64,000 bases of DNA from Burkholderiaceae bacterium (GTDB lineage: Bacteria > Pseudomonadota > Gammaproteobacteria > Burkholderiales > Burkholderiaceae_C): assembly GCA_030123545.1 (NCBI GenBank), contig CP126124.1:2232001-2296000 (forward strand). Reading direction: 5' to 3'. Positions 19,035-27,347 of the stretch are shown here, piece after piece. Position 1 is the first letter of the stretch. Every line of letters starts with the position of its first letter. The notes below the pieces were generated by a model that was not told the origin of the DNA, searched no databases, and saw nothing but the letters and a program-made list of their open reading frames with translations. Both the position numbers and the translations under genes were made by a program.

Positions 19035-19087
19035 AAATCAGGCTACAGCCGGCTTCCAGACTTCGTAGTCAGCTATCAAATCTATAC
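19035..19087 (+). repeat. Dispersed palindromic element copy between the kinase and ridA genes
   Basis: This copy is aaatcaggctacagccggct, a variable stretch, then GCTATcaaatctATAcc. It aligns well with the copy inside dapE (aaatcgacctaaagccggct ... GCTATcaaaacaATAGt). The ridA stop codon lies within its palindrome. The region 18975-19034 holds nothing else that is recognised. Confidence 0.55.
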
Positions 19088-19495
19088 CAACTGGATCGGC
19101 GGCCCGGGCCGGCGCGCGGTCACTTCGATCTCGATCTTCATGCGCGGATCGGCCAGGCCCACTTCCATCATCGTCGCCGCCGGCCGGACCTTGTCGAAAT
19201 GGCGGCGCAGCACCGGCCAGCAGGCGGGGAAGTCCTTCGCATCCGGCAGCAGATAGGTCACGCGCAGCACGTCGGCGAGACTGGCACCGGTTTGCTCTAG
19301 CGCCGCCGCGATGTTGCGCAGCGCCTGCTCGGCCTGGTCGGCGACGCCATCGGCGATCGTCATCGTTGCGTAGTCGAAGCCGGTGGTGCCGGAGACGAAG
19401 ATCCAGTCGCCGCCGACGTCGGGGCAGACCACCGCGCGCGAGTAGCCGATTTCCTGCTCGAAACTCGATCCGGAGCTGATGCGTCGTCGATTCAT
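19082..19495 (-). CDS. RidA-family protein
   Basis: A 137-aa protein of the RidA/YjgF/UK114 family. Members hydrolyse reactive enamine or imine intermediates released by PLP enzymes, or have related pathway-specific roles. Family traits visible are YSRAVVCPDVGGDWIFVSGTTGFD, ADQAEQALRNIAAALEQTGASLADVLRVTYLL and the C-terminal MMEVGLADPRMKIEIEVTARR. The invariant Arg of the classical RidA pocket appears to be displaced, so this is probably a side subfamily. The ATG at 19495 has GAGGG seven bases upstream. It is divergent from dapC, a PLP aminotransferase gene, with a 120-bp shared promoter region. That setting is suggestive but may be chance. Its last codons lie in a dispersed repeat. Confidence 0.88.
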   Translation of the reverse strand: MNRRRISSGSSFEQEIGYSRAVVCPDVGGDWIFVSGTTGFDYATMTIADGVADQAEQALRNIAAALEQTGASLADVLRVTYLLPDAKDFPACWPVLRRHFDKVRPAATMMEVGLADPRMKIEIEVTARRPGPPIQLV

Positions 19496-19615
19496 AGTCT
19501 GGCCCTCATGCAATGCCCGTCATTGTGACGGCGTTGCGACGAAGCGGCGCGGCTTGCGTCAGCCCCGCAGCGGTTGGGGCCCGTTGGAGCGATGCGATCC
19601 CGGATAATCGCAGGA

Positions 19616-20818
19616 ATGAACCCCGATCTGAGCCGGCTGCACCCGTATCCGTTCGAGCGGCTGCGCCAGCTGTTCGCCGGTGTCACGCCGAACCCGGCAT
19701 ACCGACCGATCAGCCTGGGGATCGGCGAGCCGCGGCACGCGACGCCGGAACTGATCAAGCAGGCGCTGATCGCGGCGGTGACCGACCCGAACGGCGGACT
19801 CGCCGCCTACCCCGCGACCGCCGGCTCGCCCGCGCTGCGCGCGGCCTGCGCCGGTTGGCTCGAGCGCCGCTATGGCCTGACCCTGGACGCAGCGACCCAG
19901 GTGCTGCCGGTGACCGGCTCGCGCGAGGCGCTGTTCGCGTTCGCGCAGACCGTGGTCGACCGCACGCGGCCCGGCGCGACCGTCGTCTGCCCGAATCCGT
20001 TCTATCAAATCTACGAGGGCGCCGCGCTGCTCGCCGGCGCCGCGCCGTATTACGCGCCCTGTGACCCGGCGCGCAACTTCGCGGTCGACTGGGACAGCGT
20101 GCCGGCCGAGGTCTGGGCGCGCACGCAGCTAGTCTACGTCTGCTCGCCGCACAACCCGACCGGCGCGGTGATGCCGCTCGCCGAGTGGCGGCGCCTGTTC
20201 GAGTTGTCCGAACGCCACGGCTTCGTGATCGCGTCCGACGAGTGCTACAGCGAGATCTACTTCCAGGGCGATCCGCCGCTCGGTGCGCTGCAAGCGGCGT
20301 TTGAGCTCGGGCGTGGCGACTTTCGCAATCTCGTGTCGTTCACCAGCCTGTCCAAGCGCAGCAACGTGCCGGGCATGAGGAGCGGCTTCGTCGCCGGCGA
20401 CGCCGAACTGATCCGGCAATTCCTGCTGTACCGCACCTACCACGGCAGCGCGATGGGCGGCGTGGTGCAGGCCGCGAGCATCGTCGCCTGGGGCGACGAG
20501 CAGCACGTGACCCGGAACCGCGCGCTGTACCGCGAGAAGTTCGCGCGCGTCACGCCGATGCTGGCCCAGGTGCTCGATGTCGCGCTGCCCGACGCCGCCT
20601 TCTACCTGTGGGCCGGCGTGCGCGGCGACGATGCCGCGTTCGCCCGTGCGCTGTACGCTCAATACAATGTGACGGTGCTGCCCGGCAGCTTTCTCGCGCG
20701 CGAGGCGCACGGCGTGAATCCGGGGCACGGCCGGGTGCGGATGGCGCTGGTCGCCGAGACCTTCGAGTGCGTCGAGGCCGCCGAGCGCATCGCCGCGTTC
20801 GTCCGGGCCCAGGCCTGA
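19616..20818 (+). CDS. dapC: N-succinyldiaminopimelate aminotransferase DapC
   Basis: PLP-dependent transaminase of lysine/diaminopimelate synthesis. It converts N-succinyl-2-amino-6-oxopimelate to N-succinyl-LL-diaminopimelate with glutamate as donor. The 400-aa class I/II fold shows SLGIGEPRHATPELIKQAL near the N-terminus, VYVCSPHNPTGAVM with the substrate Asn, ASDECYSEIYF with the cofactor Asp and Tyr, and the Schiff-base Lys in SFTSLSKRSNVPGMRSGF. The C-terminal end has the carboxylate-binding Arg in GHGRVRMALV. The ATG at 19616 fits the family start (NPDLSRLHPYPFERL). It is the first gene of a dapC-dapD-pilU-dapE-prmB cluster, 39 bp ahead of dapD. Confidence 0.95.
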   Translation: MNPDLSRLHPYPFERLRQLFAGVTPNPAYRPISLGIGEPRHATPELIKQALIAAVTDPNGGLAAYPATAGSPALRAACAGWLERRYGLTLDAATQVLPVTGSREALFAFAQTVVDRTRPGATVVCPNPFYQIYEGAALLAGAAPYYAPCDPARNFAVDWDSVPAEVWARTQLVYVCSPHNPTGAVMPLAEWRRLFELSERHGFVIASDECYSEIYFQGDPPLGALQAAFELGRGDFRNLVSFTSLSKRSNVPGMRSGFVAGDAELIRQFLLYRTYHGSAMGGVVQAASIVAWGDEQHVTRNRALYREKFARVTPMLAQVLDVALPDAAFYLWAGVRGDDAAFARALYAQYNVTVLPGSFLAREAHGVNPGHGRVRMALVAETFECVEAAERIAAFVRAQA

Positions 20819-20857
20819 ATCCGCCCGCTCCCATTCCCGCTTTCTTCGGAGACGACC

Positions 20858-21682
20858 ATGACCCAGCAACTGCAAAGCCTCATCGACCGCGCGTGGGATG
20901 ACCGCGCGAACCTGTCACCGTCCACCGCGCCGAAGGAGGTCAGCGACGCGGTCGAGCATGTGATCTCCGAACTGAACACCGGACGCCTGCGCGTGGCGAC
21001 GCGCGAAGGCGTGGGGCGCTGGACCACGCACCAGTGGATCAAGAAGGCGGTGCTGCTCAGTTTCAGGCTGCGCGACAACGAGTTGATGCACGCCGGCCCG
21101 CTCGGCTTCTACGACAAGGTGCAACCGAAGTTCTCGCACCTGGACGAGGCGCAGATGCGCGCGACCGGCATCCGCGTGGTGCCGCCCGCGGTCGCGCGAC
21201 GCGGATGCTTTGTCGCGCGCGGCGCGATCCTGATGCCGTCGTTCGTCAACATCGGCGCCTATGTCGACGAAGGCACGATGGTCGACACCTGGGCCACCGT
21301 GGGCTCTTGCGCGCAGGTCGGCAAGAATGTGCACCTCTCGGGTGGCGTCGGCTTGGGCGGCGTGCTGGAGCCGCTGCAGGCGAACCCGACGATCATCGAG
21401 GACAACTGCTTCATCGGCGCCCGCTCCGAGGTGGTCGAGGGCGTGATCGTCGAGGAGAACTCGGTGATCAGCATGGGCGTCTACATCAGCCAGAGCACCA
21501 AGATCTACAACCGCATGACCGGCGAGATCAGCTACGGCCGCATTCCCGCGGGCTCGGTCGTGGTCAGCGGCTCGCTGCCGGCGAAGGACGGCAGCCACAG
21601 CCTGTACTGCGCGGTGATCGTCAAGCAGGTCACCGCCGAAACGCGCGCGAAGACCAGCCTGAACGATCTGTTAAGAGACTGA
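20858..21682 (+). CDS. dapD: Tetrahydrodipicolinate N-succinyltransferase DapD
   Basis: Transfers succinyl from succinyl-CoA to tetrahydrodipicolinate, the committed step of the succinylase branch of lysine and peptidoglycan precursor synthesis. The 274-aa protein has a helical N-terminal domain (RAWDDRANLSPSTAPKEV) and then a left-handed beta helix of hexapeptide repeats, with blocks such as PSFVNIGAYVDEGTMVDTWA and GVLEPLQANPTIIEDNCFIG. These contain the GSCAQVGKNVHLSGGVG substrate site. Length and motifs match the DapD family throughout. It lies between dapC and a PilU-type gene on the same strand. The ribosome binding site is TTCGGAGACG ahead of 20858. Confidence 0.97.
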   Translation: MTQQLQSLIDRAWDDRANLSPSTAPKEVSDAVEHVISELNTGRLRVATREGVGRWTTHQWIKKAVLLSFRLRDNELMHAGPLGFYDKVQPKFSHLDEAQMRATGIRVVPPAVARRGCFVARGAILMPSFVNIGAYVDEGTMVDTWATVGSCAQVGKNVHLSGGVGLGGVLEPLQANPTIIEDNCFIGARSEVVEGVIVEENSVISMGVYISQSTKIYNRMTGEISYGRIPAGSVVVSGSLPAKDGSHSLYCAVIVKQVTAETRAKTSLNDLLRD

Positions 21683-21717
21683 ACCGTCCCGCCCTTTCAA
21701 CAAGACAAAGGCACTCG

Positions 21718-22944
21718 ATGAACACGATGGAGAGAATCCTGCGCCTGATGGCCGACCGCAAGGCGTCCGACGTTTATCTGTCGCCGAATGCGCCGGCGCT
21801 GATCAAGATCAACGGCCAGTGCGTGCCGATCAACGCCCAGGTGCTGCCGGTCGAAGCGCCGCGCAACCTGCTGGCCGAGATCCTGCGACCGGATCGGATC
21901 GCGGAACTGGAGAAGACCGGCGAACTGAACATGGCGTTTCCGCTCGAAGGCGTCGGGAGCTTTCGCATCAGCGGAATGCGCCAGCGCGGCAGCTACGCGG
22001 CGGTGATCCGCTACATCTCGAGCGACATCCCCGAGCTCGGCTCGCTGAACCTGCCGTCGGTGCTGTCCGAACTGGTGATGGAAAAGCGCGGGCTGATTCT
22101 GCTGGTCGGCTCCACCGGCGCCGGCAAGAGCACGACGCTCGCGTCGATGATCGACCACCGCAACGAGAACTCGATCGGCCACGTGCTGACGATCGAGGAC
22201 CCGATCGAATACATCTTCAGGAACAAGAAGTCGGTGATCAACCAGCGCGAGGTCGGCACCGACACCGAGTCGCTGCACACCGCGCTGCGCAATGCGCTGC
22301 GCCAGGCGCCGGACGTGATCCTGATCGGCGAAATCCGCGACCGCGAGACCATGTCGGCGGCGATCGCATACGCGCAGTCGGGCCACCTGTGCATGGCGAC
22401 GATGCACGCGAACAACAGCTACCAGGCGCTGAATCGCATCCTGAACTTCTACCCGGCCGAGGTGCGCCCGACGATGCTCGGCGACCTCGGCGCGGCCTTG
22501 CGCGCGATCGTGTCGCAGCGGCTGTTGCGCACCCTCGCCGGCAAGCGGGTGCCGGCCGCCGAGGTCATGCTCAACACCAAGCTCGTGTCCGAACTGATCG
22601 AACAGGGCGACTTCTCCGGCGTGAAGGAGGCGATGGAAAATTCGATCGCCGAGGGCTCGCAGACCTTCGAGGAAGACATCGCGCGGCTGATCCGCGCCGG
22701 CACGGTCGAGCGCAAGGAAGGGCTGGCGCACGCGGACTCGGCGTCGAACCTGATCTGGCGCCTGCAGAACGACGAGACGCGCGGCGTGCGCGCGCAGGAG
22801 GCCGACGAAGAGCCGGCCAGCGAGGAGCCGTCGTTCACCGAAATCACGCTCGACGTGGTGCGGCCGACCGGCTTCGGCAATACGGGTTTCGGTCGCACCG
22901 GGTTCGGTCAGACCGGCTTCGGCTCCGAATTCGGCCGGCCGTGA
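21718..22944 (+). CDS. pilU: PilT/PilU-family pilus retraction ATPase
   Basis: Hexameric motor ATPase that depolymerises type IV pili for retraction and twitching, at the cytoplasmic side of the pilus base. The 408-aa protein has an N-terminal PAS-like domain (LMADRKASDVYLSPNAPALIKI), Walker A GSTGAGKSTT, an Asp box (LTIEDPIEYIF), Walker B VILIGEIRD and the His box HLCMATMHANNS. Subfamily PilU is suggested by the N-terminus, by its greater length and by its position between dapD and dapE in Burkholderiales. Its C-terminus carries a Gly/Phe repeat (TGFGNTGFGRTGFGQTGFG, 22867-22938) after an acidic linker. No other pilus gene is nearby. Confidence 0.9.
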   Translation: MNTMERILRLMADRKASDVYLSPNAPALIKINGQCVPINAQVLPVEAPRNLLAEILRPDRIAELEKTGELNMAFPLEGVGSFRISGMRQRGSYAAVIRYISSDIPELGSLNLPSVLSELVMEKRGLILLVGSTGAGKSTTLASMIDHRNENSIGHVLTIEDPIEYIFRNKKSVINQREVGTDTESLHTALRNALRQAPDVILIGEIRDRETMSAAIAYAQSGHLCMATMHANNSYQALNRILNFYPAEVRPTMLGDLGAALRAIVSQRLLRTLAGKRVPAAEVMLNTKLVSELIEQGDFSGVKEAMENSIAEGSQTFEEDIARLIRAGTVERKEGLAHADSASNLIWRLQNDETRGVRAQEADEEPASEEPSFTEITLDVVRPTGFGNTGFGRTGFGQTGFGSEFGRP

Positions 22945-22969
22945 ACCCGCGTCAAGCGCCGCCCCGCCG

Positions 22970-24157
22970 ATGACCGCGACGCTGGAACTGGCCGAGCAGT
23001 TGATCGCCCGGTCCTCGGTCACGCCAGACGACGCGGGCTGCCTCGAAATCATCGCAGCGCGCCTTTCCGCGCTCGGCTTCGAATGCGAGCGCGTCGACGG
23101 CGGACCCTCGCAGCAGCGGGTTTCCAACCTGTGGGCAAAATTCGAAGGAAATCGACCTAAAGCCGGCTCCGATCCTTTGCATGCAGCTATCAAAACAATA
23201 GTATTCGCCGGCCACACCGACGTCGTGCCGACCGGGCCGCTGGCGGAATGGCACAGCGATCCGTTCACCCCGACCCGGCGCGATGGGCGCCTGTACGGGC
23301 GCGGCGCGGCCGACATGAAGACCTCGCTCGCGGCGATGGTGGTCGCGGTCGAGGAGTTCCTCACCGCGCACCCCAAGCCCCTGCTCTCGATCGCATTCCT
23401 GCTGACCAGCGACGAGGAGGGCCCGGCGGTGGATGGCACCGTGGCGGTCTGCGAGCGGCTGCGCGCGCGCGGCGAGCGGCTGGACTGGTGCATCGTCGGC
23501 GAGCCGACGTCGGTCACGCGCACCGGCGACATGATCAAGAACGGCCGGCGCGGCACGATGAGCGCTCGCCTCACCGTGCACGGCGTGCAGGGCCACATCG
23601 CGTACCCGCAGCTCGCGCGCAATCCGATCCACGAACTGGCGCCGGCGCTGGCCGAACTGGTCGCTGTGCAATGGGACCGCGGCAACGCGTTCTTCCAGCC
23701 GACCAGCTGGCAGGTCAGCAACATCCACGGCGGCACCGGCGCGAGCAACGTGATTCCGGGCAGCGTGGTGGTCGACTTCAACTTCCGCTTCTCGACCGAA
23801 TCGACGCCCGAGGGGCTGCAGCAGCGGGTACGGGCGCTGCTCGATCGCCACGCACTGCAGTACGAACTGCAGTGGACCGTCGGCGGCCTGCCGTTCCTCA
23901 CCGCGCCCGGCCCGCTGGTCGACGCGGTGCGCAGCGCGATCCGTGCCGAGTGCGGGATCGAGTCGGAACTGTCGACCAGCGGCGGCACCAGCGACGGCCG
24001 CTTCATCGCGCAAGTCTGCCCCGAGGTGATCGAGCTCGGGCCGCCGAACGCGAGCATCCACAAGATCGACGAATGCATCGCGCTCGTCGACATCGAACCA
24101 CTGAAGAACATCTACCGCCGCGTGCTGGAAAACCTCGCGGCGAAATCGCTCCCCTGA
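22970..24157 (+). CDS. dapE: Succinyl-diaminopimelate desuccinylase DapE
   Basis: Zinc metallohydrolase of the M20 family that removes succinate from N-succinyl-LL-diaminopimelate. The 395-aa protein shows metal ligands in AGHTDVVPTG (His), GRGAADMKTS (Asp), SDEEGPAVDGT (the catalytic and ligand Glu pair) and the C-terminal His in ELGPPNASIHKIDE. A dimerisation domain spans about 195-310. An oddity is the segment NRPKAGSDPLHAAIKTIV (about 61-78), which is absent from typical DapE proteins and is encoded by a dispersed palindromic element (23148-23203). It falls just before the AGHTD motif, at a surface turn, and keeps the frame. The gene lies 25 bp after pilU. Confidence 0.96.
   Translation: MTATLELAEQLIARSSVTPDDAGCLEIIAARLSALGFECERVDGGPSQQRVSNLWAKFEGNRPKAGSDPLHAAIKTIVFAGHTDVVPTGPLAEWHSDPFTPTRRDGRLYGRGAADMKTSLAAMVVAVEEFLTAHPKPLLSIAFLLTSDEEGPAVDGTVAVCERLRARGERLDWCIVGEPTSVTRTGDMIKNGRRGTMSARLTVHGVQGHIAYPQLARNPIHELAPALAELVAVQWDRGNAFFQPTSWQVSNIHGGTGASNVIPGSVVVDFNFRFSTESTPEGLQQRVRALLDRHALQYELQWTVGGLPFLTAPGPLVDAVRSAIRAECGIESELSTSGGTSDGRFIAQVCPEVIELGPPNASIHKIDECIALVDIEPLKNIYRRVLENLAAKSLP
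23148..23203 (+). repeat. Dispersed palindromic element copy inside dapE
   Basis: The copy runs aaatcgacctaaagccggct, then about 16 bases, then GCTATcaaaacaATAGt. It is locally AT-richer than dapE and adds about 18 in-frame codons. The same order is seen at 19035-19087. This is good evidence that a short mobile element entered a gene without breaking it. Confidence 0.6.
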
Positions 24158-24158
24158 C

Positions 24159-24200
24159 CCGCTCCCTCTCCCCTCGGGGAGAGGGCTGGGGTGAGGACAA
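24159..24200 (+). repeat. REP-like palindrome between dapE and prmB
   Basis: The sequence ccctctcccctcggggagaggg (24166-24187) is a GC-rich palindrome followed by ctggggtgagg. This matches a widespread proteobacterial intergenic palindrome whose accidental translation reads LTPALSPRGE. It lies in the 66-bp gap between two genes and may act as a transcription attenuator or mRNA stabiliser. Confidence 0.6.
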
Positions 24201-24223
24201 GCACCCTGCCCCGCTTCACGCCC

Positions 24224-25120
24224 ATGACGCTTTCCGACCTCGTCACCGACATCGCGCGCCAGCTCACCGAGGCCGGCGCCTGCTTCGGCCATGGCACCGG
24301 CAACGCGCACGACGAGGCCGCGTGGCTGGTGCTGCATGCGCTCGGCCTGCCGCTCGATACCGATCTGCACGACGCGCAGGCAAACCAGGCCATTACGCTC
24401 GCCGATCGTTCGGCGGTGGCAACCCTCCTTGAGGCGCGCATCACCACGCGCCAGCCACTGGCCTACCTGACGCACGAAGCCTGGCTGCAAGGCGTGCCGT
24501 TCTACGTCGACGAGCGCACCATCGTGCCGCGCAGCCTGATCGCCGAAGTGATTGCCGCGGGCAGCATCGACCCGTGGCTGCCTTCCGGCCCCGCGCCGCG
24601 GGTGCTCGACCTGTGCACCGGAGGCGGCAGCCTGGCAGTGCTGGCGGCGCTCGCCTGGCCCGCGGCCAGGGTGGACGCATCCGACATCTCGGCCGATGCG
24701 CTGGCGGTCGCGCGCATCAACGTCGATCGCCACGGTCTGCAGCGGCGCATCACCCTGCTCTCCGGCGATGGCCTCGCCGGCAGCGCCGGCCGGTACGACC
24801 TGATCCTGTGCAACCCGCCCTACGTCAACGCCGCCAGCATGGCGGCGCTGCCTGCCGAATACCGCTCGGAACCCGCGATCGCGCTGGCCGGCGGTGCCGA
24901 CGGCATGGACTTCGTTCGCCGGTTGCTGCGGGATGCGCCGATGCACATGAACGACCAGGCCGCGCTGGTGCTGGAGATCGGCCACGAGCGCGCGCATTTC
25001 GAGGCTGCGTTCCCGCGGCTTGAAGCGCTATGGCTGGACACCAGCGCCGGCATTGACCAGGTGCTGCTGCTGACGCGCGACGCGCTGGCCGGCGCTAACA
25101 GGCGAGCGGGCCCCGAATGA
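24224..25120 (+). CDS. prmB: Ribosomal protein L3 N5-glutamine methyltransferase PrmB
   Basis: SAM-dependent enzyme that methylates a glutamine of ribosomal protein L3. The 298-aa protein has a helical N-terminal domain (LVTDIARQLTEAGACFGHGTGNAHDEA) and then a Rossmann methyltransferase core: VLDLCTGGGSLAVLAAL for SAM binding and the diagnostic LCNPPYVN motif that holds the glutamine amide. EPAIALAGGADGMDFVRRLL follows. The match is better to PrmB than to the release-factor enzyme PrmC because of its N-terminus and ERTIVPRSLIAEVI. ATG 24224 is preferred over the GTG at 24191, which lies in the REP-like palindrome. Its stop overlaps the start of the ABC-F gene (ATGA). Confidence 0.93.
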   Translation: MTLSDLVTDIARQLTEAGACFGHGTGNAHDEAAWLVLHALGLPLDTDLHDAQANQAITLADRSAVATLLEARITTRQPLAYLTHEAWLQGVPFYVDERTIVPRSLIAEVIAAGSIDPWLPSGPAPRVLDLCTGGGSLAVLAALAWPAARVDASDISADALAVARINVDRHGLQRRITLLSGDGLAGSAGRYDLILCNPPYVNAASMAALPAEYRSEPAIALAGGADGMDFVRRLLRDAPMHMNDQAALVLEIGHERAHFEAAFPRLEALWLDTSAGIDQVLLLTRDALAGANRRAGPE

Positions 25121-27195
25121 TCACGCTGCGCAACGTCACGCTGCGCCGCGGCGCCCGGGTGCTGCTTGAGGACGCCTCGGCCACGATCAACCCGGGCGAG
25201 AAGGTCGGTCTGGTCGGCAAGAACGGCGCCGGCAAGTCGTCGCTGTTCGCGCTGCTTGCCGGCGACCTGCACGAGGACGGCGGCGACTGCGCGGTGCCGC
25301 CGCACTGGCGCATCGCGCAGGTCGCGCAGCAGATGCCGGAGGCGGAGCAAACCGCGACCGACTTCGTGCAGGACGGCGACACGCGCCTCGTCGAGCTGCG
25401 CGCGCTGCTTCGCCAAGCCGAGGCCGGCGGCGACGGCATGCGGCTCGCGCAGTTGCACAGCGACCTCGCCGATGCCGGCGCGCACGACGCCAGGGCGCGC
25501 GCGCAGGCGCTGATCCTGGGCCTGGGGTTCGACGTGACAGAGCTGGAGCACCCGGTGAATCGCTTTTCCGGCGGCTGGCGCATGCGGCTTGCACTCGCGC
25601 GCGCGCTGATGAGCCAGAGCGACCTGCTGCTGCTCGACGAGCCGACGAACCACCTGGACCTCGATGCGCTGGTCTGGCTCGAAGGCTGGCTCAAGCGCTA
25701 CGACGGCACGCTGGTCGTGATCAGCCACGATCGCGAGTTCCTCGACGCGGTGACCGGAGTCACGCTGCAGATCGAGCACGGCCGGCTCGCGCGCTACGGC
25801 GGCAACTACAGCCAGTTCGAGGAACTGCACGCGCAGCAGCTCGTGCTGCAGCAGGCAGTGTACGAACGCCAGCAGCAGCGTATCGCGCATCTGCAGAAGT
25901 TCATCGACCGCTTCAAGGCGAAGGCGACCAAGGCGCGCCAGGCGCAAAGCCGGGTGAAGGCGCTGGAGCGGATGGAGCGCATCGCGCCGGTGCTCGCCAG
26001 CGCCGACTTCACGTTCGAGTTCAGGGAGCCGATCGGTCTGCCGAACCCCATGCTCGCGATCAAAGATGCGGTGTTCGGTTACCGCGGCAGCATCGACGCT
26101 GCGACTGGCGCCGACGCCGGCAACCACGGCGACGACGACGGCAATGATGGCGTCACCGCCCACGGCGCCGATACCGTCGTGCTGCGCGGCGTGAACCGCT
26201 CGGTGCTCGCGGGCCAGCGCATCGGCATCCTCGGCGCGAACGGCCAAGGGAAATCGACGCTGGTGAAGACGATCGCGCACGAACTGCACCCACTGGCCGG
26301 CAAGCTGACCGAGGGCAAGGGGCTCGCGATCGGCTACTTCGCGCAGCAGGAACTCGACGTGCTGCGCGAAGGCGATACCGCGCTGGAACACATGACGCGG
26401 CTCGCGCGCGACATGGCGGCTGCTCCGGGAGCGGCCGTGCGCCAGCAGGACCTGCGCAACTTCCTCGGCAGCTTCAATTTCGGCGCCGACCTGCTCGCGC
26501 AGCCGGTCGGCACGATGAGCGGCGGCGAGAAAGCGCGGCTCGTGCTGGCGATGATCGTCTGGCAGCGGCCGAACCTGCTGTTGCTCGACGAGCCGACGAA
26601 CCACCTGGATCTGGCGACGCGCGAGGCGCTGGCCGTCGCGCTCAACGAGTTCGAAGGCACGGTGATGCTGGTCAGCCATGACCGGGCGCTGCTGCGCGCG
26701 GTCTGCGACGAATTCTGGCTGGTCGCGCAAGGCCAAGTGACGCCGTTCGACGGCGACCTCGACGATTACCAGCGCTGGTCGCTCGAGAATGCCCGCCGCC
26801 GCCGCGAATCAATGCACAATGACTCGCAAGCCCATACGGGTGGCTCACACCCAGCTATTGAATCGATAGCGGAGCGGACTAGCAAAGCCGAAGCGGCGCG
26901 GCAGCCGCAGACCGCCGCCGAGCAGCGCCGCGTGCAGGCGCAACGGCGCCAGCAGCGATCCGAGCAGACCAAGCCTATGAAAACGGAACTGGTCGCCTGC
27001 GAGCAGCGGATGGCGGAACTCGGCTCCGAGACCGCGCGGCTCGAAGCGCTGCTCGCGACGAATCCGGCCCCGGCGCAGATCGCCGACACCGGCCGGCGTC
27101 TGAAGGCGGCCGGCGACGAGTTGCAGGCGCTCGAAGATCGGTGGCTGGACCTTTCGCAGCAGATCGAGCAGATCGAGCACGCTTCCGGCCCCTGA
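25117..27195 (+). CDS. ABC-F family ATPase (YheS/Uup-like)
   Basis: Soluble duplicated ABC ATPase thought to act on ribosomes. The 692-aa protein has two nucleotide-binding domains: Walker A GKNGAGKSSL with signature FSGGWRMRLALARAL and Walker B LLLLDEPTNHLDLDAL, then GANGQGKSTL with MSGGEKARLVLAMIV and LLLLDEPTNHLDLATR. Between them is the P-site interaction linker (ERQQQRIAHLQKFIDRFKAKATKARQ), and a C-terminal coiled coil ends the protein. This is the YheS layout. Oddities are an Asp/Gly/His-rich loop (26101-26170) in the second domain and a dispersed-repeat insertion near 26826-26872 (AIESIAER). Its 3' end exists in decayed copies further downstream. Start overlaps the prmB stop. Confidence 0.94.
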   Translation: MITLRNVTLRRGARVLLEDASATINPGEKVGLVGKNGAGKSSLFALLAGDLHEDGGDCAVPPHWRIAQVAQQMPEAEQTATDFVQDGDTRLVELRALLRQAEAGGDGMRLAQLHSDLADAGAHDARARAQALILGLGFDVTELEHPVNRFSGGWRMRLALARALMSQSDLLLLDEPTNHLDLDALVWLEGWLKRYDGTLVVISHDREFLDAVTGVTLQIEHGRLARYGGNYSQFEELHAQQLVLQQAVYERQQQRIAHLQKFIDRFKAKATKARQAQSRVKALERMERIAPVLASADFTFEFREPIGLPNPMLAIKDAVFGYRGSIDAATGADAGNHGDDDGNDGVTAHGADTVVLRGVNRSVLAGQRIGILGANGQGKSTLVKTIAHELHPLAGKLTEGKGLAIGYFAQQELDVLREGDTALEHMTRLARDMAAAPGAAVRQQDLRNFLGSFNFGADLLAQPVGTMSGGEKARLVLAMIVWQRPNLLLLDEPTNHLDLATREALAVALNEFEGTVMLVSHDRALLRAVCDEFWLVAQGQVTPFDGDLDDYQRWSLENARRRRESMHNDSQAHTGGSHPAIESIAERTSKAEAARQPQTAAEQRRVQAQRRQQRSEQTKPMKTELVACEQRMAELGSETARLEALLATNPAPAQIADTGRRLKAAGDELQALEDRWLDLSQQIEQIEHASGP
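26826..26872 (+). repeat. Dispersed palindromic element copy inside the ABC-F gene
   Basis: A perfect palindrome GCTATtgaatcgATAGC occupies 26854-26870, preceded by the element-like flank gcaagcccatacgggtggct. It encodes GGSHPAIESIAER in the variable linker before the C-terminal coiled coil, with the frame intact. Confidence 0.5.
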
Positions 27196-27347
27196 ACAGG
27201 GTCTGCCGAAGCAGGATGGCTTCGAAGCCGCCGACGCCCCGGGGAAGAGGCCGGTGCGCAACGACTGAACCGCTAACGCGCCCGCGGGGTTCGTCCTAGA
27301 ATGAAACGGCGGGCGCCACTGCCGCACCAACATCGAAGGAGACAAGC

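Noticed and set aside
21697..24111. Long minus-strand open frame opposite pilU and dapE
   Set aside because: The plus-strand genes have full family motifs; the antisense text is low-complexity (Ser/Arg/Ala) and has no ribosome binding site.
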